Source: Mayfieldus sp038040285
GTDB taxonomy: Bacteria; Actinomycetota; Thermoleophilia; Solirubrobacterales; 70-9
Reading direction: 5' to 3'
Length of the DNA: 64,000 nucleotides
Assembly: GCA_038040285.1 (NCBI GenBank)
Contig: JBBPIN010000010.1
Coordinates: 1-64,000, forward strand
Positions 9,936 to 19,836 of this stretch are shown piece after piece. A model generated the notes under the pieces. The model made no database searches. It was not told the origin of the DNA and saw nothing but the letters and a program-made list of their open reading frames with translations. Position 1 is the stretch's first letter, and every line of letters starts with the position of its first letter. Both the position numbers and the translations under genes were made by a program.

Positions 9936-11075
9936 ATGAGCGAGGAGCGTGGCATCGAGGTCGCAAGCCTGGTTCGTGAGTTCAAGAACGGGCCGCGCGC
10001 CGTCGATGGGATCGACCTCTTCGTCTCGCCAGGCGAGATCTACGGCTTCCTGGGGTCCAACGGGGCGGGCAAGTCGACCACGGTGCTGATGCTGACCACC
10101 TTGCTCCCGCCGACCAGCGGCGGTGCACGCGTCGCGGGTTACGACATCGTCAGCCAGGGCAGGCAGGTGCGGGCGGCGATCGGGGCGGCGCTACAGGAGG
10201 CGGCGCTTGACCCTCTGCTCACCGGCCGCGAGCACATGCGCCTGCAAACTGCCCTCCACGGCTTGCCGAAGGCCTAGCGCAACCGGCGCAGCGACGATTT
10301 GCTCGAGCAGATGGGGCTCAGCGAGGCGGCGGATCGCAAGGTCATGGGCTACTCCGGCGGCATGCAGCGTCGCCTCGACGTTGCCCTTGCGCTGGTCCAT
10401 CGTCCCCGCATCCTGTTCCTGGACGAGCCGACGACGGGCCTCGACATACAGAGCCGCGTGGCGCTCTGGGACGAGGTGGCGCGGCTCGCCTCCGAGGAAG
10501 GCGTAACCGTCTTTCTCACCACCCAGTACCTGGAGGAGGCGGACGCGCTCTCCCACCGGGTGGCGATCATCGACCACGGCCGGATCGTCTCCGAGGGCAC
10601 TCCGGCGGCCCTCAAAGCAGAGGTCGGGCGCCCGACCGTGGAGGCGATCCCGCAGGACCCCGCCGATCGCGACGCCGTGGCGCGAGTGTTGACGCGCTTT
10701 GGCGAGCCGGTGCGCGGTTCGCCAAGGGGGTCCGCCGCACTCCTGGCCGGAGGCGAGTCGGACCTCTCCGAAGTGGTGCGCGCGCTCGACGCGGAGGGAA
10801 TCAAGATAGAGAGCCTGCAGCTGCACGCCGCCTCCCTGAACGACGTCTTCCTCGCCAAGACCGGCCGCTCGCTGGAGGGAGCGGGCGACCCGCAGGCCGA
10901 GGATGCTCTCAGTCCGATGGACCCGACAGCGGCGGGGACGCGAGCGAAGCGCTGCGCGCGCAGGTCGGGCAGCTGGCGCGCCGCTCGGTGCGGCGCACGC
11001 TGCGCCAGCCGGCGCAATTCGTTCCAGCGATCGTCCTTCCGCTGTTCATCCTCGCCGTCACCGCACCCGGACTGA
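9936..11075 (+). pseudogene. ABC-2 exporter ATPase with an in-frame TAG stop
   Basis: The frame from ATG 9936 encodes a DrrA/CcmA-type ABC ATPase: Walker A GSNGAGKSTT, Q-loop ALQEAALDPLLTG, signature GYSGGMQRRLDVALAL, Walker B ILFLDEPTTGLD and the switch His region TQYLEEAD. A TAG at 10275-10277 cuts the frame between the Q-loop and the signature (LPKA-stop-RNRRSDDLLEQMGL); the same frame resumes without any shift, and family members commonly have a charged residue there. Neither half could work as an ATPase on its own. After ATPase homology ends near 10890, the frame stays open to 11075 over the permease gene with no stop where one would be expected. A recent nonsense mutation or a base-call error could explain the TAG. 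Confidence 0.8.
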
Positions 11076-11719
11076 AGGCGGCAACGCTGCTGCCGGGCTT
11101 CCCGACCGACTCCTACATCACCTACACGCTTGCAGTCCCGTTCATTCAGGGGGCACTGTTCGCGATCACGAACACCAGCACCGATCTTTCGATCGACATG
11201 CGGTCCGGGTTCTTCAACCGCCTTGCGCTAACTCCCATGCGCAGTTCCTCCCTGATCATCGGGTTTCTCGCCGGAGCGGTGGTGCTCGGGTTGATCCAGG
11301 CCCCAATATTCCTTGCCGTTGGGCTCGCGGCAGGAGCCCACTTCGAGGCCGGAGTAGGAGGGGTCCCGGTGCTGCTTGCCCTCTGGCTGTTGATCACGCT
11401 GGGCTTCGGCGCCCTGGGTCTGATCATCGGGCTGCGCGCCCGCGGTGGACAGTTGGTGTTCGCTCTCTATCCGGTTCTCGTAGCGTTCGTGTTCCTCTCC
11501 TCGATCCTGCTTCCCCGCAACCTGATCGCTATCGACTGGTATCGCCAGGTGGCCACCTACAACCCGGTGTCCTATCTGGTCGAGGGGATCCGGTCGCTGT
11601 TGATGACGGGCTGGGACGCCGAAGCGCTCGCGCTCGGATTCGGCTGCGCCGCTGCGATCGCGGTGATCAGCATCGCGGCGGCGAGCGCAGCCCTGCGCAC
11701 CTGCTTGGTGAGGACATGA
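10988..11719 (+). CDS. ABC-2 type permease, first of two
   Basis: Membrane subunit of the exporter encoded with the ATPase. Six or so hydrophobic segments are visible, starting with FVPAIVLPLFILAV; PFIQGALFAITNTSTDLSIDMRSGF and the conserved YNPVSYLVEGIRSLL loop are typical of ABC-2/DrrB-type permeases. The start is doubtful. GTG 10988 is the first usual start and leaves only five residues before the first helix, whereas coding-like sequence in the same frame (SEALRAQVGQLARRSVRRTL) extends about 80 nt upstream without a start codon. The real start may have been lost through an indel at the ATPase junction. It ends in an ATGA overlap with the next permease. Confidence 0.78.
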   Translation: MRRTLRQPAQFVPAIVLPLFILAVTAPGLKAATLLPGFPTDSYITYTLAVPFIQGALFAITNTSTDLSIDMRSGFFNRLALTPMRSSSLIIGFLAGAVVLGLIQAPIFLAVGLAAGAHFEAGVGGVPVLLALWLLITLGFGALGLIIGLRARGGQLVFALYPVLVAFVFLSSILLPRNLIAIDWYRQVATYNPVSYLVEGIRSLLMTGWDAEALALGFGCAAAIAVISIAAASAALRTCLVRT

Positions 11720-12492
11720 GCGTGACCAGCTTTCGCAACGTGGCGATGGCAGTCGCCTGGCGGGGGTTCCGACAGTCCGTTGGATCCCCCGCGTTCTTTG
11801 TTTCGATGCTGATGTTCCCGCTGTTCCTGTTCGGCGCCTTGATCGGCGGTCTGTCTCAAGTCCGCGACATTCCCCGCTTTGACTTCGCGGGCGACTACGC
11901 GTCCTTCCAGTTCGTCTTCGTGCTGCTGCAGTCGGCGGCCGCTGGGGGCGCGCTCACCGGGATCGCCATCGCGATCGATTTCCAGACCGGGTTCGCGCGT
12001 CGCTTGTTGCTCGCCTCTCCCAATCGCGGGGGCATAGTGGCCGGGGCCGTGCTCGTCGCGATTCAGCAGGCGGTCGCGATCTGGGTCGTGTTGGTCGCCG
12101 TCGGCCTGATCGGCGGGATGCGGGTCGGCGGGAGCGGAGTCGACATGTTCGGACTCTTCGGTCTCGCGTTACTCGTCAACGTTGCCGCAACTCTGTGGGC
12201 CGCTGGGATAGCGATGCGGATTCGCTCCCTGCAGGCGAGCCCGGTGATGCAGATGCCGGTCTTGATGGTGTTCTTCCTGGCGCCCGTCTTCGTGCCCATC
12301 GGCCTGCTCACGGGGTGGATTCACGCGGTCGCGCAGATCAACCCGGTGACCGCGTTGCTGAACGCGGGGCGCGGCTTGATCTCCGGCCAGCCGGAGGTGG
12401 TCGCCCTTGCCTTCGGCATCGCGGTGGCGCTGGTCGTGCTGATGGCGCTCTGGGCCCGCGGTGGCCTGCGAAGCGCCGAGACGGCCAGCTGA
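11716..12492 (+). CDS. ABC-2 type permease, second of two
   Basis: A 258-aa membrane protein with about six hydrophobic helices (for example FVSMLMFPLFLFGALIGGL, LVAIQQAVAIWVVLVAVGLI and MQMPVLMVFFLAPVFVPIGL) and the family loop INPVTALLNAGRGLI. It is probably the partner of the upstream permease in a heterodimeric exporter. ATG 11716 overlaps the preceding stop by 4 nt, so the two are translationally coupled. Although the permease itself is intact, the broken ATPase gene upstream makes the function of the whole transporter doubtful. The substrate is unknown; drugs, lipids or peptides are common for the family. Confidence 0.85.
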   Translation: MSVTSFRNVAMAVAWRGFRQSVGSPAFFVSMLMFPLFLFGALIGGLSQVRDIPRFDFAGDYASFQFVFVLLQSAAAGGALTGIAIAIDFQTGFARRLLLASPNRGGIVAGAVLVAIQQAVAIWVVLVAVGLIGGMRVGGSGVDMFGLFGLALLVNVAATLWAAGIAMRIRSLQASPVMQMPVLMVFFLAPVFVPIGLLTGWIHAVAQINPVTALLNAGRGLISGQPEVVALAFGIAVALVVLMALWARGGLRSAETAS

Positions 12493-12529
12493 CCGCCCGA
12501 ATACAGGTTCCCGAGCATCGTGAAATCCT

Positions 12530-12560
12530 TTAGCCTTAGGCACTTAGATTTCTTTACAAA
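12530..12560 (+). promoter_or_regulatory. clpB upstream motif shared with dnaK
   Basis: The 96-nt gap before clpB has a run of related short repeats, CTTTAG, CCTTAGG and CTTAG, ending in acttagatttctt (12542-12554), identical to 5745-5757 upstream of dnaK. The rest of the two gaps is not similar. ClpB and dnaK are the classic HspR targets, so this is a candidate HspR operator or heat-shock promoter element; no binding evidence can be drawn from sequence alone. Confidence 0.5.
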
Positions 12561-12588
12561 GCATGTGTGATCCGGTAGCCTTTACCAG

Positions 12589-15189
<2,601 letters not shown>

Positions 15190-15220
15190 CCCTCGACCAG
15201 AGAGTGATGGTTAGGCGAGA

Positions 15221-15245
15221 GGTAGCCACGCGTCGCGTGGGTGCC
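15221..15245. other. Hairpin 3' of clpB
   Basis: GGTAGCCACGC and GCGTGGGTGCC can pair around a GTC loop with one internal G-G mismatch and a G-U pair. No T-run follows, so it is not a standard intrinsic terminator. It sits in the 282-nt gap between clpB and the next gene (15190-15471), in which I see nothing else that I can name; the rest of the gap would hold the promoter of the downstream cell-wall pair. Confidence 0.4.
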
Positions 15246-15471
15246 CCCGGAGACAATGCGAGGTCAAGATGGCCGACCGATCCGCCCGCCAGGATCAGCG
15301 CATAACAACCCCGTTACCACTTCGTTTCCAAGACGAGGTTAGATTGCGCAGGAACGGGCGTCGGAAAGCCGAAAGGTTCGGGCTAAAGGTCGAAGGCGCC
15401 AGGCACGACAAGTTAAGTGGAGATGCAGGCGTTCTTGAGTCCTGACCGGGCAATGCACATCGTTTGAACAA

Positions 15472-16455
15472 ATGACGGAGTTAGTGGCGCGACTACAAAG
15501 CGGAGCCGCCGGCATGAGAATGCAGGGCGTGTTCGAACGCACGACGTGGCCGCTGCGCAAACTCGTCTGGCTGATCGAGGAGAAGGTCCTCTGGCCGCTG
15601 GCGGACGCGTTTCGCAACTGGACCGGCCGTTCGTTCGCCCACACGCAGGTGGAACCCGCCCCAGAGCCGCTCGACGAAGTCGGCCCGCAGCCGCTCGAGG
15701 CGGCCACCGCACAATCGCTCGAGGGCGCCGCGGGGACGGTCGACCGCCGCATCTTCCCGCGCATGCGGGATCGTTTCCGGAATCGTCTCGGCACCTCCGG
15801 CCGCGACGTCTTTGTCGTCCTTGGGACGGTCGCGGTGGCGCTCGGCGTCGGGATTGGCGTCGTGGCGATCACGGGTCCGCACGGCAGCGCACCGGCCACT
15901 GACTCCGCGCCGACTTCGGCCGCAAGCGCGCCGGCGACCACACCTACAAACGCCGCTACCGCAGCGCAGACCGCGGCCGCCCAGACCCCGAGCCTTCAGG
16001 GGGTCTCGCCGAACTTCAAGTCCTCCTCCAAGGCCGCCGGGTCAAACACCGGTGCAGCGACGAAGACGCAAGCCGCGCCGGTTCAGGGGACAAACGCCAA
16101 GCCCTCCTCGATACCGCCCGGTGTGGCCGATGACGCCGCCGCGCTTCACACCGCCCAGGACTTCGCCAGCGCCTTCGTCCTCTATGAGGTCGGCAAGTCG
16201 AACGCGAAGGTCAAGCAGGCCTTCGCGCGCACCGCGACGCCGGCGCTGGCCAGAGCGCTGGGCGATCGGCCGCCGCGCCTGCCCGACTCGGTCAAGGTGC
16301 CAACCGCGAAAGTCCAGAACGTCGTCCTTGGCGCGATGAAGGGCCGCAACATCGAAGCCAGCGTTTCGCTGCTGAGGCTCGGCGAACTCAGCGAGCTTCG
16401 CCTCACGCTCACCCGCCGCCACGGGAACTGGGCCGTCAGCGAGGTGCGCGGGTGA
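15472..16455 (+). CDS. Single-pass membrane protein of unknown function, coupled to a cell-wall lytic gene
   Basis: A 327-aa protein. The N-terminal half is cytoplasmic and amphipathic (WPLRKLVWLIEEKVLWPLAD); one transmembrane helix follows (VFVVLGTVAVALGVGIGVVAI, about residues 115-135), then an Ala/Thr/Ser/Pro-rich linker and a compact C-terminal alpha/beta domain (DAAALHTAQDFASAFVLYE through LTRRHGNWAVSEV) that resembles small extracytoplasmic NTF2-like domains; that resemblance is tentative. I do not recognise the family. Its stop overlaps the GTG start of the transglycosylase/M15 gene, so the two products probably act together at the cell surface. The start is ATG 15472; ATG 15514 is also possible. 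Confidence 0.7.
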   Translation: MTELVARLQSGAAGMRMQGVFERTTWPLRKLVWLIEEKVLWPLADAFRNWTGRSFAHTQVEPAPEPLDEVGPQPLEAATAQSLEGAAGTVDRRIFPRMRDRFRNRLGTSGRDVFVVLGTVAVALGVGIGVVAITGPHGSAPATDSAPTSAASAPATTPTNAATAAQTAAAQTPSLQGVSPNFKSSSKAAGSNTGAATKTQAAPVQGTNAKPSSIPPGVADDAAALHTAQDFASAFVLYEVGKSNAKVKQAFARTATPALARALGDRPPRLPDSVKVPTAKVQNVVLGAMKGRNIEASVSLLRLGELSELRLTLTRRHGNWAVSEVRG

Positions 16456-18134
16456 GGCGCCTTCGGATCGCCCTGGCCACTGGGGCGATCGCAGTGACGA
16501 TGGCCCAGGTCGCCTCGGCCGCGGACCCCGCGACCACAACCACGACGACTGCGGAAACGCCGACGCCGCCCGCCGGCACCCCGCCGCCGCCGCCGACCGG
16601 GGTCACGGTCACTCCGACGCCCGTCCCGCCGGCCCCCACCACGCCCAGCCCGCCGAAGCCCGGCGGCCAGGGTGGCAAACCGGGGTCTTCCGGTAGCGGC
16701 GGGAACCACCAGGGCGGGTCGAAGCAGAGCGGCCACAAGGGCGACGGGAAGGGCAACGCAAACGGCAAGCAGGGCGCCACGAACGACACCACCGGAGGGG
16801 CCGCCGTGCCTCCCAGCGGGTCTGCCTTCGGCAGCCTCGCGCTGTCGGGGTTGGCGCCCACGTCGTGCACCACGGGAGCAAGCGCTCCCCTCTACCTGCT
16901 GCCGATCTACCAACAGGCCTCGGACGCCTATGGGCTCGGCCCCCAGGGGCCCGGCGTGCTTGCAGCGATCAACGGGATCGAGAGCGGCTTCGGCGCCAAT
17001 CTGGGCCCATCTTCCGCCGGAGCGGTGGGCTGGATGCAGTTCATGCCGTCCACCTGGGCGACCTATGGGGTCGACGCCAACGGCGACGGCAAGGCCGACC
17101 CCAACGACCCTCAGGACGCGATCTTCTCAGCGGCGCGCTACCTCCAGGCCGCTGGCATGCCCGTCGACACCCCGGGCGCGATCTTCGCCTATAACCACGC
17201 CGATTGGTACGTCGCGGAGGTGCTCGCCAACGCGGGTTGTTACGGCGGCTCGGTCGGCACCTTCGGGCTGACGTCCGGGATCCAGCAGATGACCTGTAAG
17301 CCGGCGCCCAACGTGAAGGTGCCGCTGTACTACATGCAGGCCTTCGAGGACGCGGCCGGCCGCTTCGATCTCGGCGAGCGCGGCGTCTGGGCACTCGCCG
17401 CCGTCGCTCGCCTGGAGTCCGACTTCGGCCACAGCATGACCCCCGAGCAGATCCTGCGATCGGGCCCGCTGGGCCTCGACCGCGACGAGTGGAACCGCTT
17501 CGAGATCGACGGCGATGGCGACGGTCGAATCGAGCACGTCAGCGTCGGTGACTCGGCGGCCACGCTTGCGCGCGAGATCTGGTCGCGTGGCAGCCTCCAG
17601 GCCGGCCTGTTCCTGCACAACCAGGCGGAGTGGTACGTGCAGCAGGTCCTCGACCAGGCCGATCAAATTGCCGGCCACTGCAGCACGCAGACCGCCGACT
17701 GGAGCGTCGCCCTGCCTGCCGCGACCTCGGCGCCGATCAACTGGACGAACCTGACCCTCTCCAACGGGCTGGAGCTCCGCGACATCCAGGCCGGCGCCGT
17801 CGACCCCCGCATCATGGGCCTGCTCGGGATGATCACCCAGAGCCACAAGGTGACCATCACGGCGCTGCGCTCCGACCACTCCGAGTTCACCAGCGAAGGA
17901 AATGTCTCCAACCACTTCTTCGGGCGGGCGATGGACATCGGCGCGGTCGACGGGGTCTCCTGCACCGACACGGCGCCGAATGCTCCCTGCGGCGAGCTCG
18001 GTCGCACGCTGGCCCAGCTCACCGGTCCGATGTACCCAACCGAGCTGATCTACTGCTTCGACCTCGACGGTCCGGGCCCCGCGTTCGCGCGCTCTGACCA
18101 CTGCGACCACGTCCACGTCGGCTTCGACGGATAG
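16452..18134 (+). CDS. Secreted lytic transglycosylase fused to an M15-like peptidase domain
   Basis: A 560-aa exported cell-wall enzyme. A signal peptide (RIALATGAIAVTMAQVASAA) is followed by a Pro/Thr then Gly/Lys/Asn-rich linker. A lytic transglycosylase domain lies near residues 145-260: INGIESGFGANLGPSSAGA with its catalytic Glu, then GWMQFMPSTWATYG and FAYNHADWYV. A second, degenerate copy follows (about 290-410; VARLESDFGHSM, FLHNQAEWYVQQVL). The C-terminus (about 435-560) has NHFFGRAMDIG and SDHCDHVHVGF, the His/Asp metal-ligand pattern of M15/VanY-like carboxypeptidases. It could therefore cut both glycan and peptide parts of peptidoglycan. GTG 16452 overlaps the upstream stop. Confidence 0.85.
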   Translation: MRRLRIALATGAIAVTMAQVASAADPATTTTTTAETPTPPAGTPPPPPTGVTVTPTPVPPAPTTPSPPKPGGQGGKPGSSGSGGNHQGGSKQSGHKGDGKGNANGKQGATNDTTGGAAVPPSGSAFGSLALSGLAPTSCTTGASAPLYLLPIYQQASDAYGLGPQGPGVLAAINGIESGFGANLGPSSAGAVGWMQFMPSTWATYGVDANGDGKADPNDPQDAIFSAARYLQAAGMPVDTPGAIFAYNHADWYVAEVLANAGCYGGSVGTFGLTSGIQQMTCKPAPNVKVPLYYMQAFEDAAGRFDLGERGVWALAAVARLESDFGHSMTPEQILRSGPLGLDRDEWNRFEIDGDGDGRIEHVSVGDSAATLAREIWSRGSLQAGLFLHNQAEWYVQQVLDQADQIAGHCSTQTADWSVALPAATSAPINWTNLTLSNGLELRDIQAGAVDPRIMGLLGMITQSHKVTITALRSDHSEFTSEGNVSNHFFGRAMDIGAVDGVSCTDTAPNAPCGELGRTLAQLTGPMYPTELIYCFDLDGPGPAFARSDHCDHVHVGFDG

Positions 18135-18162
18135 ACCGGCGCGCGGACTCTGATCGCGGCGG

Positions 18163-18804
18163 CTACCGGGCGCTGCGGATCGGCGTGCTGCCGGAGAGCG
18201 GATAGACCGGGAGGTCGAGCCGGCGACGAAGCTCCGCGACCAGGGTGCGGGCATCCCCTACCCCCTCGCCCTCCGGAAGCCCAACGATCACCTCGTCGGC
18301 GGCGAACTGGCGCAGCGTGTCCTCGACCGCCTGCAGGGGATCGGGATCACCGACCGCACCACGCGCCTCCACCTCGGCGGCGGCGAGCGCTCCGACGGTA
18401 AGCACCAGCTTGCGCTGCGCGTCGAGGCGCGAGCGTCCGACGTCGGAAGCCCAGTGCGAGAGCGGTGTGTTGAAGGCTGGAGCGAGGACCAGCACCTCCG
18501 CGTCCTCATCAGCGCGGGCGCGCGCCGCTGCGCGGACGCTCTCGACCGCGTCCGGTTGATCGACCGGCTCGATCGCCACCAACAGAAGGCGGCGGCGGCG
18601 GTCGCCGGCATCGGCGACCTCGATCGGCTCGTCCGGCCGCTGGGCCGCGGCAACCACGAGCAGGATCGCGACGGCGAGGGCACCGATCGCGAGGCCGAGC
18701 CCCGGACCGGCGACGATGAAACCGACCGACCCGGGCACGACAAGGGCGATCACGATCAACGGCAGCATCCACGCCTTGATCGTCAGATTCGTCCTCCCCG
18801 TCAT
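18163..18804 (-). CDS. Two-helix membrane protein with universal-stress-like domain
   Basis: A 213-aa protein. Two hydrophobic helices at the N-terminus (MLPLIVIALVVPGSVGFIV and LGLAIGALAVAILLVVAAA) are followed by a soluble domain beginning RRLLLVAIEPVD and ending FAADEVIVGLPEGEGV, the strand-turn pattern of Usp-type alpha/beta domains. The function is unknown; a nucleotide-binding or stress role is only suggested by the fold. I start at ATG 18804 because it directly precedes the first helix; the frame is open much further upstream into the methyltransferase gene but looks non-coding there. The end lies 28 nt from the convergent transglycosylase gene. Confidence 0.7.
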   Translation of the reverse strand: MTGRTNLTIKAWMLPLIVIALVVPGSVGFIVAGPGLGLAIGALAVAILLVVAAAQRPDEPIEVADAGDRRRRLLLVAIEPVDQPDAVESVRAAARARADEDAEVLVLAPAFNTPLSHWASDVGRSRLDAQRKLVLTVGALAAAEVEARGAVGDPDPLQAVEDTLRQFAADEVIVGLPEGEGVGDARTLVAELRRRLDLPVYPLSGSTPIRSAR

Positions 18805-18833
18805 GGTCCGAGGGTACCCCGATGCGGGCGGGA

Positions 18834-19472
18834 CTACGTGGGGGCGATCGGACGGGCGATGCCCCGGATCAGCGGCTTGACGATCGGGGGGTTGGTTCCG
18901 GGCATCACGTCCGTCTGAAGCGCCGAGACGTCGAAGCTGGCGCTCAGCGTCGCCGCTGTGTCGCGATTGGGATGGCAGCCGCCGGCGACCCACCCCCAGG
19001 GCCGATCGAGGCGATCCTGCCAACGGGCGCGGCTGCTGCCCTGCTCGTCGCGAACGTGCTCGATCGACAGCAACTCGCCGTCAGGCCTAAGGACGCGGGC
19101 CAGCTCGGAGACCGTGCGGGCGGGCTCCTGGACGGTGCAGAACACCAGGGTGGCGACGATCGTGTCGAAGCTGTGGTCGGGGAATGGAAGCTGCTCCCCG
19201 GACACCTCGGCCACCTGGAGTTCGAACGGACGCTGCAGCTCCGCGGCACGTCGCCGCAGGCGCTTGGCCATGTGGGGATCGGGTTCTGTGAGCACCAGCT
19301 CGCCGACCCGATCGGTGTAGTGGACCAGGTTGAGGCCGGTGCCCGCCCCAAGCTCCAGAACCCTCCCGTGCGCCCCGGCCAGCAGCTCCGCGCGCATCTC
19401 GCGCAGGCCGGCTCGCTCGTTGCCTGCCAGCACGCGGTCGTAGATCGCCGCGACAATCGGATGACCGGACAT
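18834..19472 (-). CDS. Class I SAM-dependent methyltransferase
   Basis: A 212-aa enzyme of the UbiE/Methyltransf_11 type. Motif I is VLELGAGTGLNLVHY, the acidic residue that binds the ribose is in LVLTEPDPHM, and FPDHSFDTIVATLVFCTV is motif II/post-II; LARVLRPDGELLSIEHVR is the conserved motif after it. The acceptor is unknown; the relatives include phospholipid and small-molecule methyltransferases. It runs ahead of the Usp-like gene on the minus strand and diverges from the GYD protein gene with a 69-nt gap that has a short repeat (GGGTG...CACCC). Confidence 0.85.
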   Translation of the reverse strand: MSGHPIVAAIYDRVLAGNERAGLREMRAELLAGAHGRVLELGAGTGLNLVHYTDRVGELVLTEPDPHMAKRLRRRAAELQRPFELQVAEVSGEQLPFPDHSFDTIVATLVFCTVQEPARTVSELARVLRPDGELLSIEHVRDEQGSSRARWQDRLDRPWGWVAGGCHPNRDTAATLSASFDVSALQTDVMPGTNPPIVKPLIRGIARPIAPT

Positions 19473-19541
19473 GACTTGCCAAGGCTCGCATAACGTGCAA
19501 CAAAGTAAGGGTGCGACTGATCACCCTCGGAGAGGAGAAAC

Positions 19542-19823
19542 ATGGCCCTATTCGTGATGCTTACCAACCTGACCCCGGACGGCGTGAAGACGCTGAAGAG
19601 CAATCCCAACCGGGTCGGCGAGGTCAATAAAGAGGTGGAGCAGATCGGCGCCAAGGTGGTTGCCCAGTACGCGACGCTTGGTCAATACGACTTTGTGACC
19701 ATCGTCGAGGCACCCGACGAGAAGACGATGGCGAAGGTCTCGGTCGAGCTGGGTTCCCGCGGCACGATGTCGAGCCAGACGATGGCGGCGATGCAATCGG
19801 ACGAGCTCGCCTCGGCGCTATAG
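19542..19823 (+). CDS. GYD-domain protein
   Basis: A small 93-aa protein of the GYD family, named for the Gly-Tyr-Asp signature, seen here as ATLGQYDFVTIVEAPDE with Gln between Gly and Tyr. The N-terminus FVMLTNLTPDGVKTLK and the core motif match the family, which has a ferredoxin-like dimeric barrel and no fixed function. The ATG at 19542 has a GGAGAGGAG site just upstream. It lies 13 nt before purD on the same strand; whether it belongs to the purine operon functionally is unknown. Confidence 0.85.
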   Translation: MALFVMLTNLTPDGVKTLKSNPNRVGEVNKEVEQIGAKVVAQYATLGQYDFVTIVEAPDEKTMAKVSVELGSRGTMSSQTMAAMQSDELASAL

Positions 19824-19836
19824 GCAACCGGTCCGC

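Noticed and set aside
10275..10277. TAG read as pyrrolysine or suppressed
   Set aside because: No pyrrolysine genes or special context are seen, and TAG ends several normal genes here (purL, lpdA, purH).
10903..12492. A single long frame over both permease genes
   Set aside because: Only the part from 11716 reads as a permease; the first 270 codons are out of frame with the first permease and give Arg-rich non-coding sequence.
15190..15471. A cyclic-di-AMP (ydaO) riboswitch before the cell-wall genes
   Set aside because: The position is typical, but I do not find the conserved GGGGTGAATC-like and GGGGA elements; only a simple hairpin is present.
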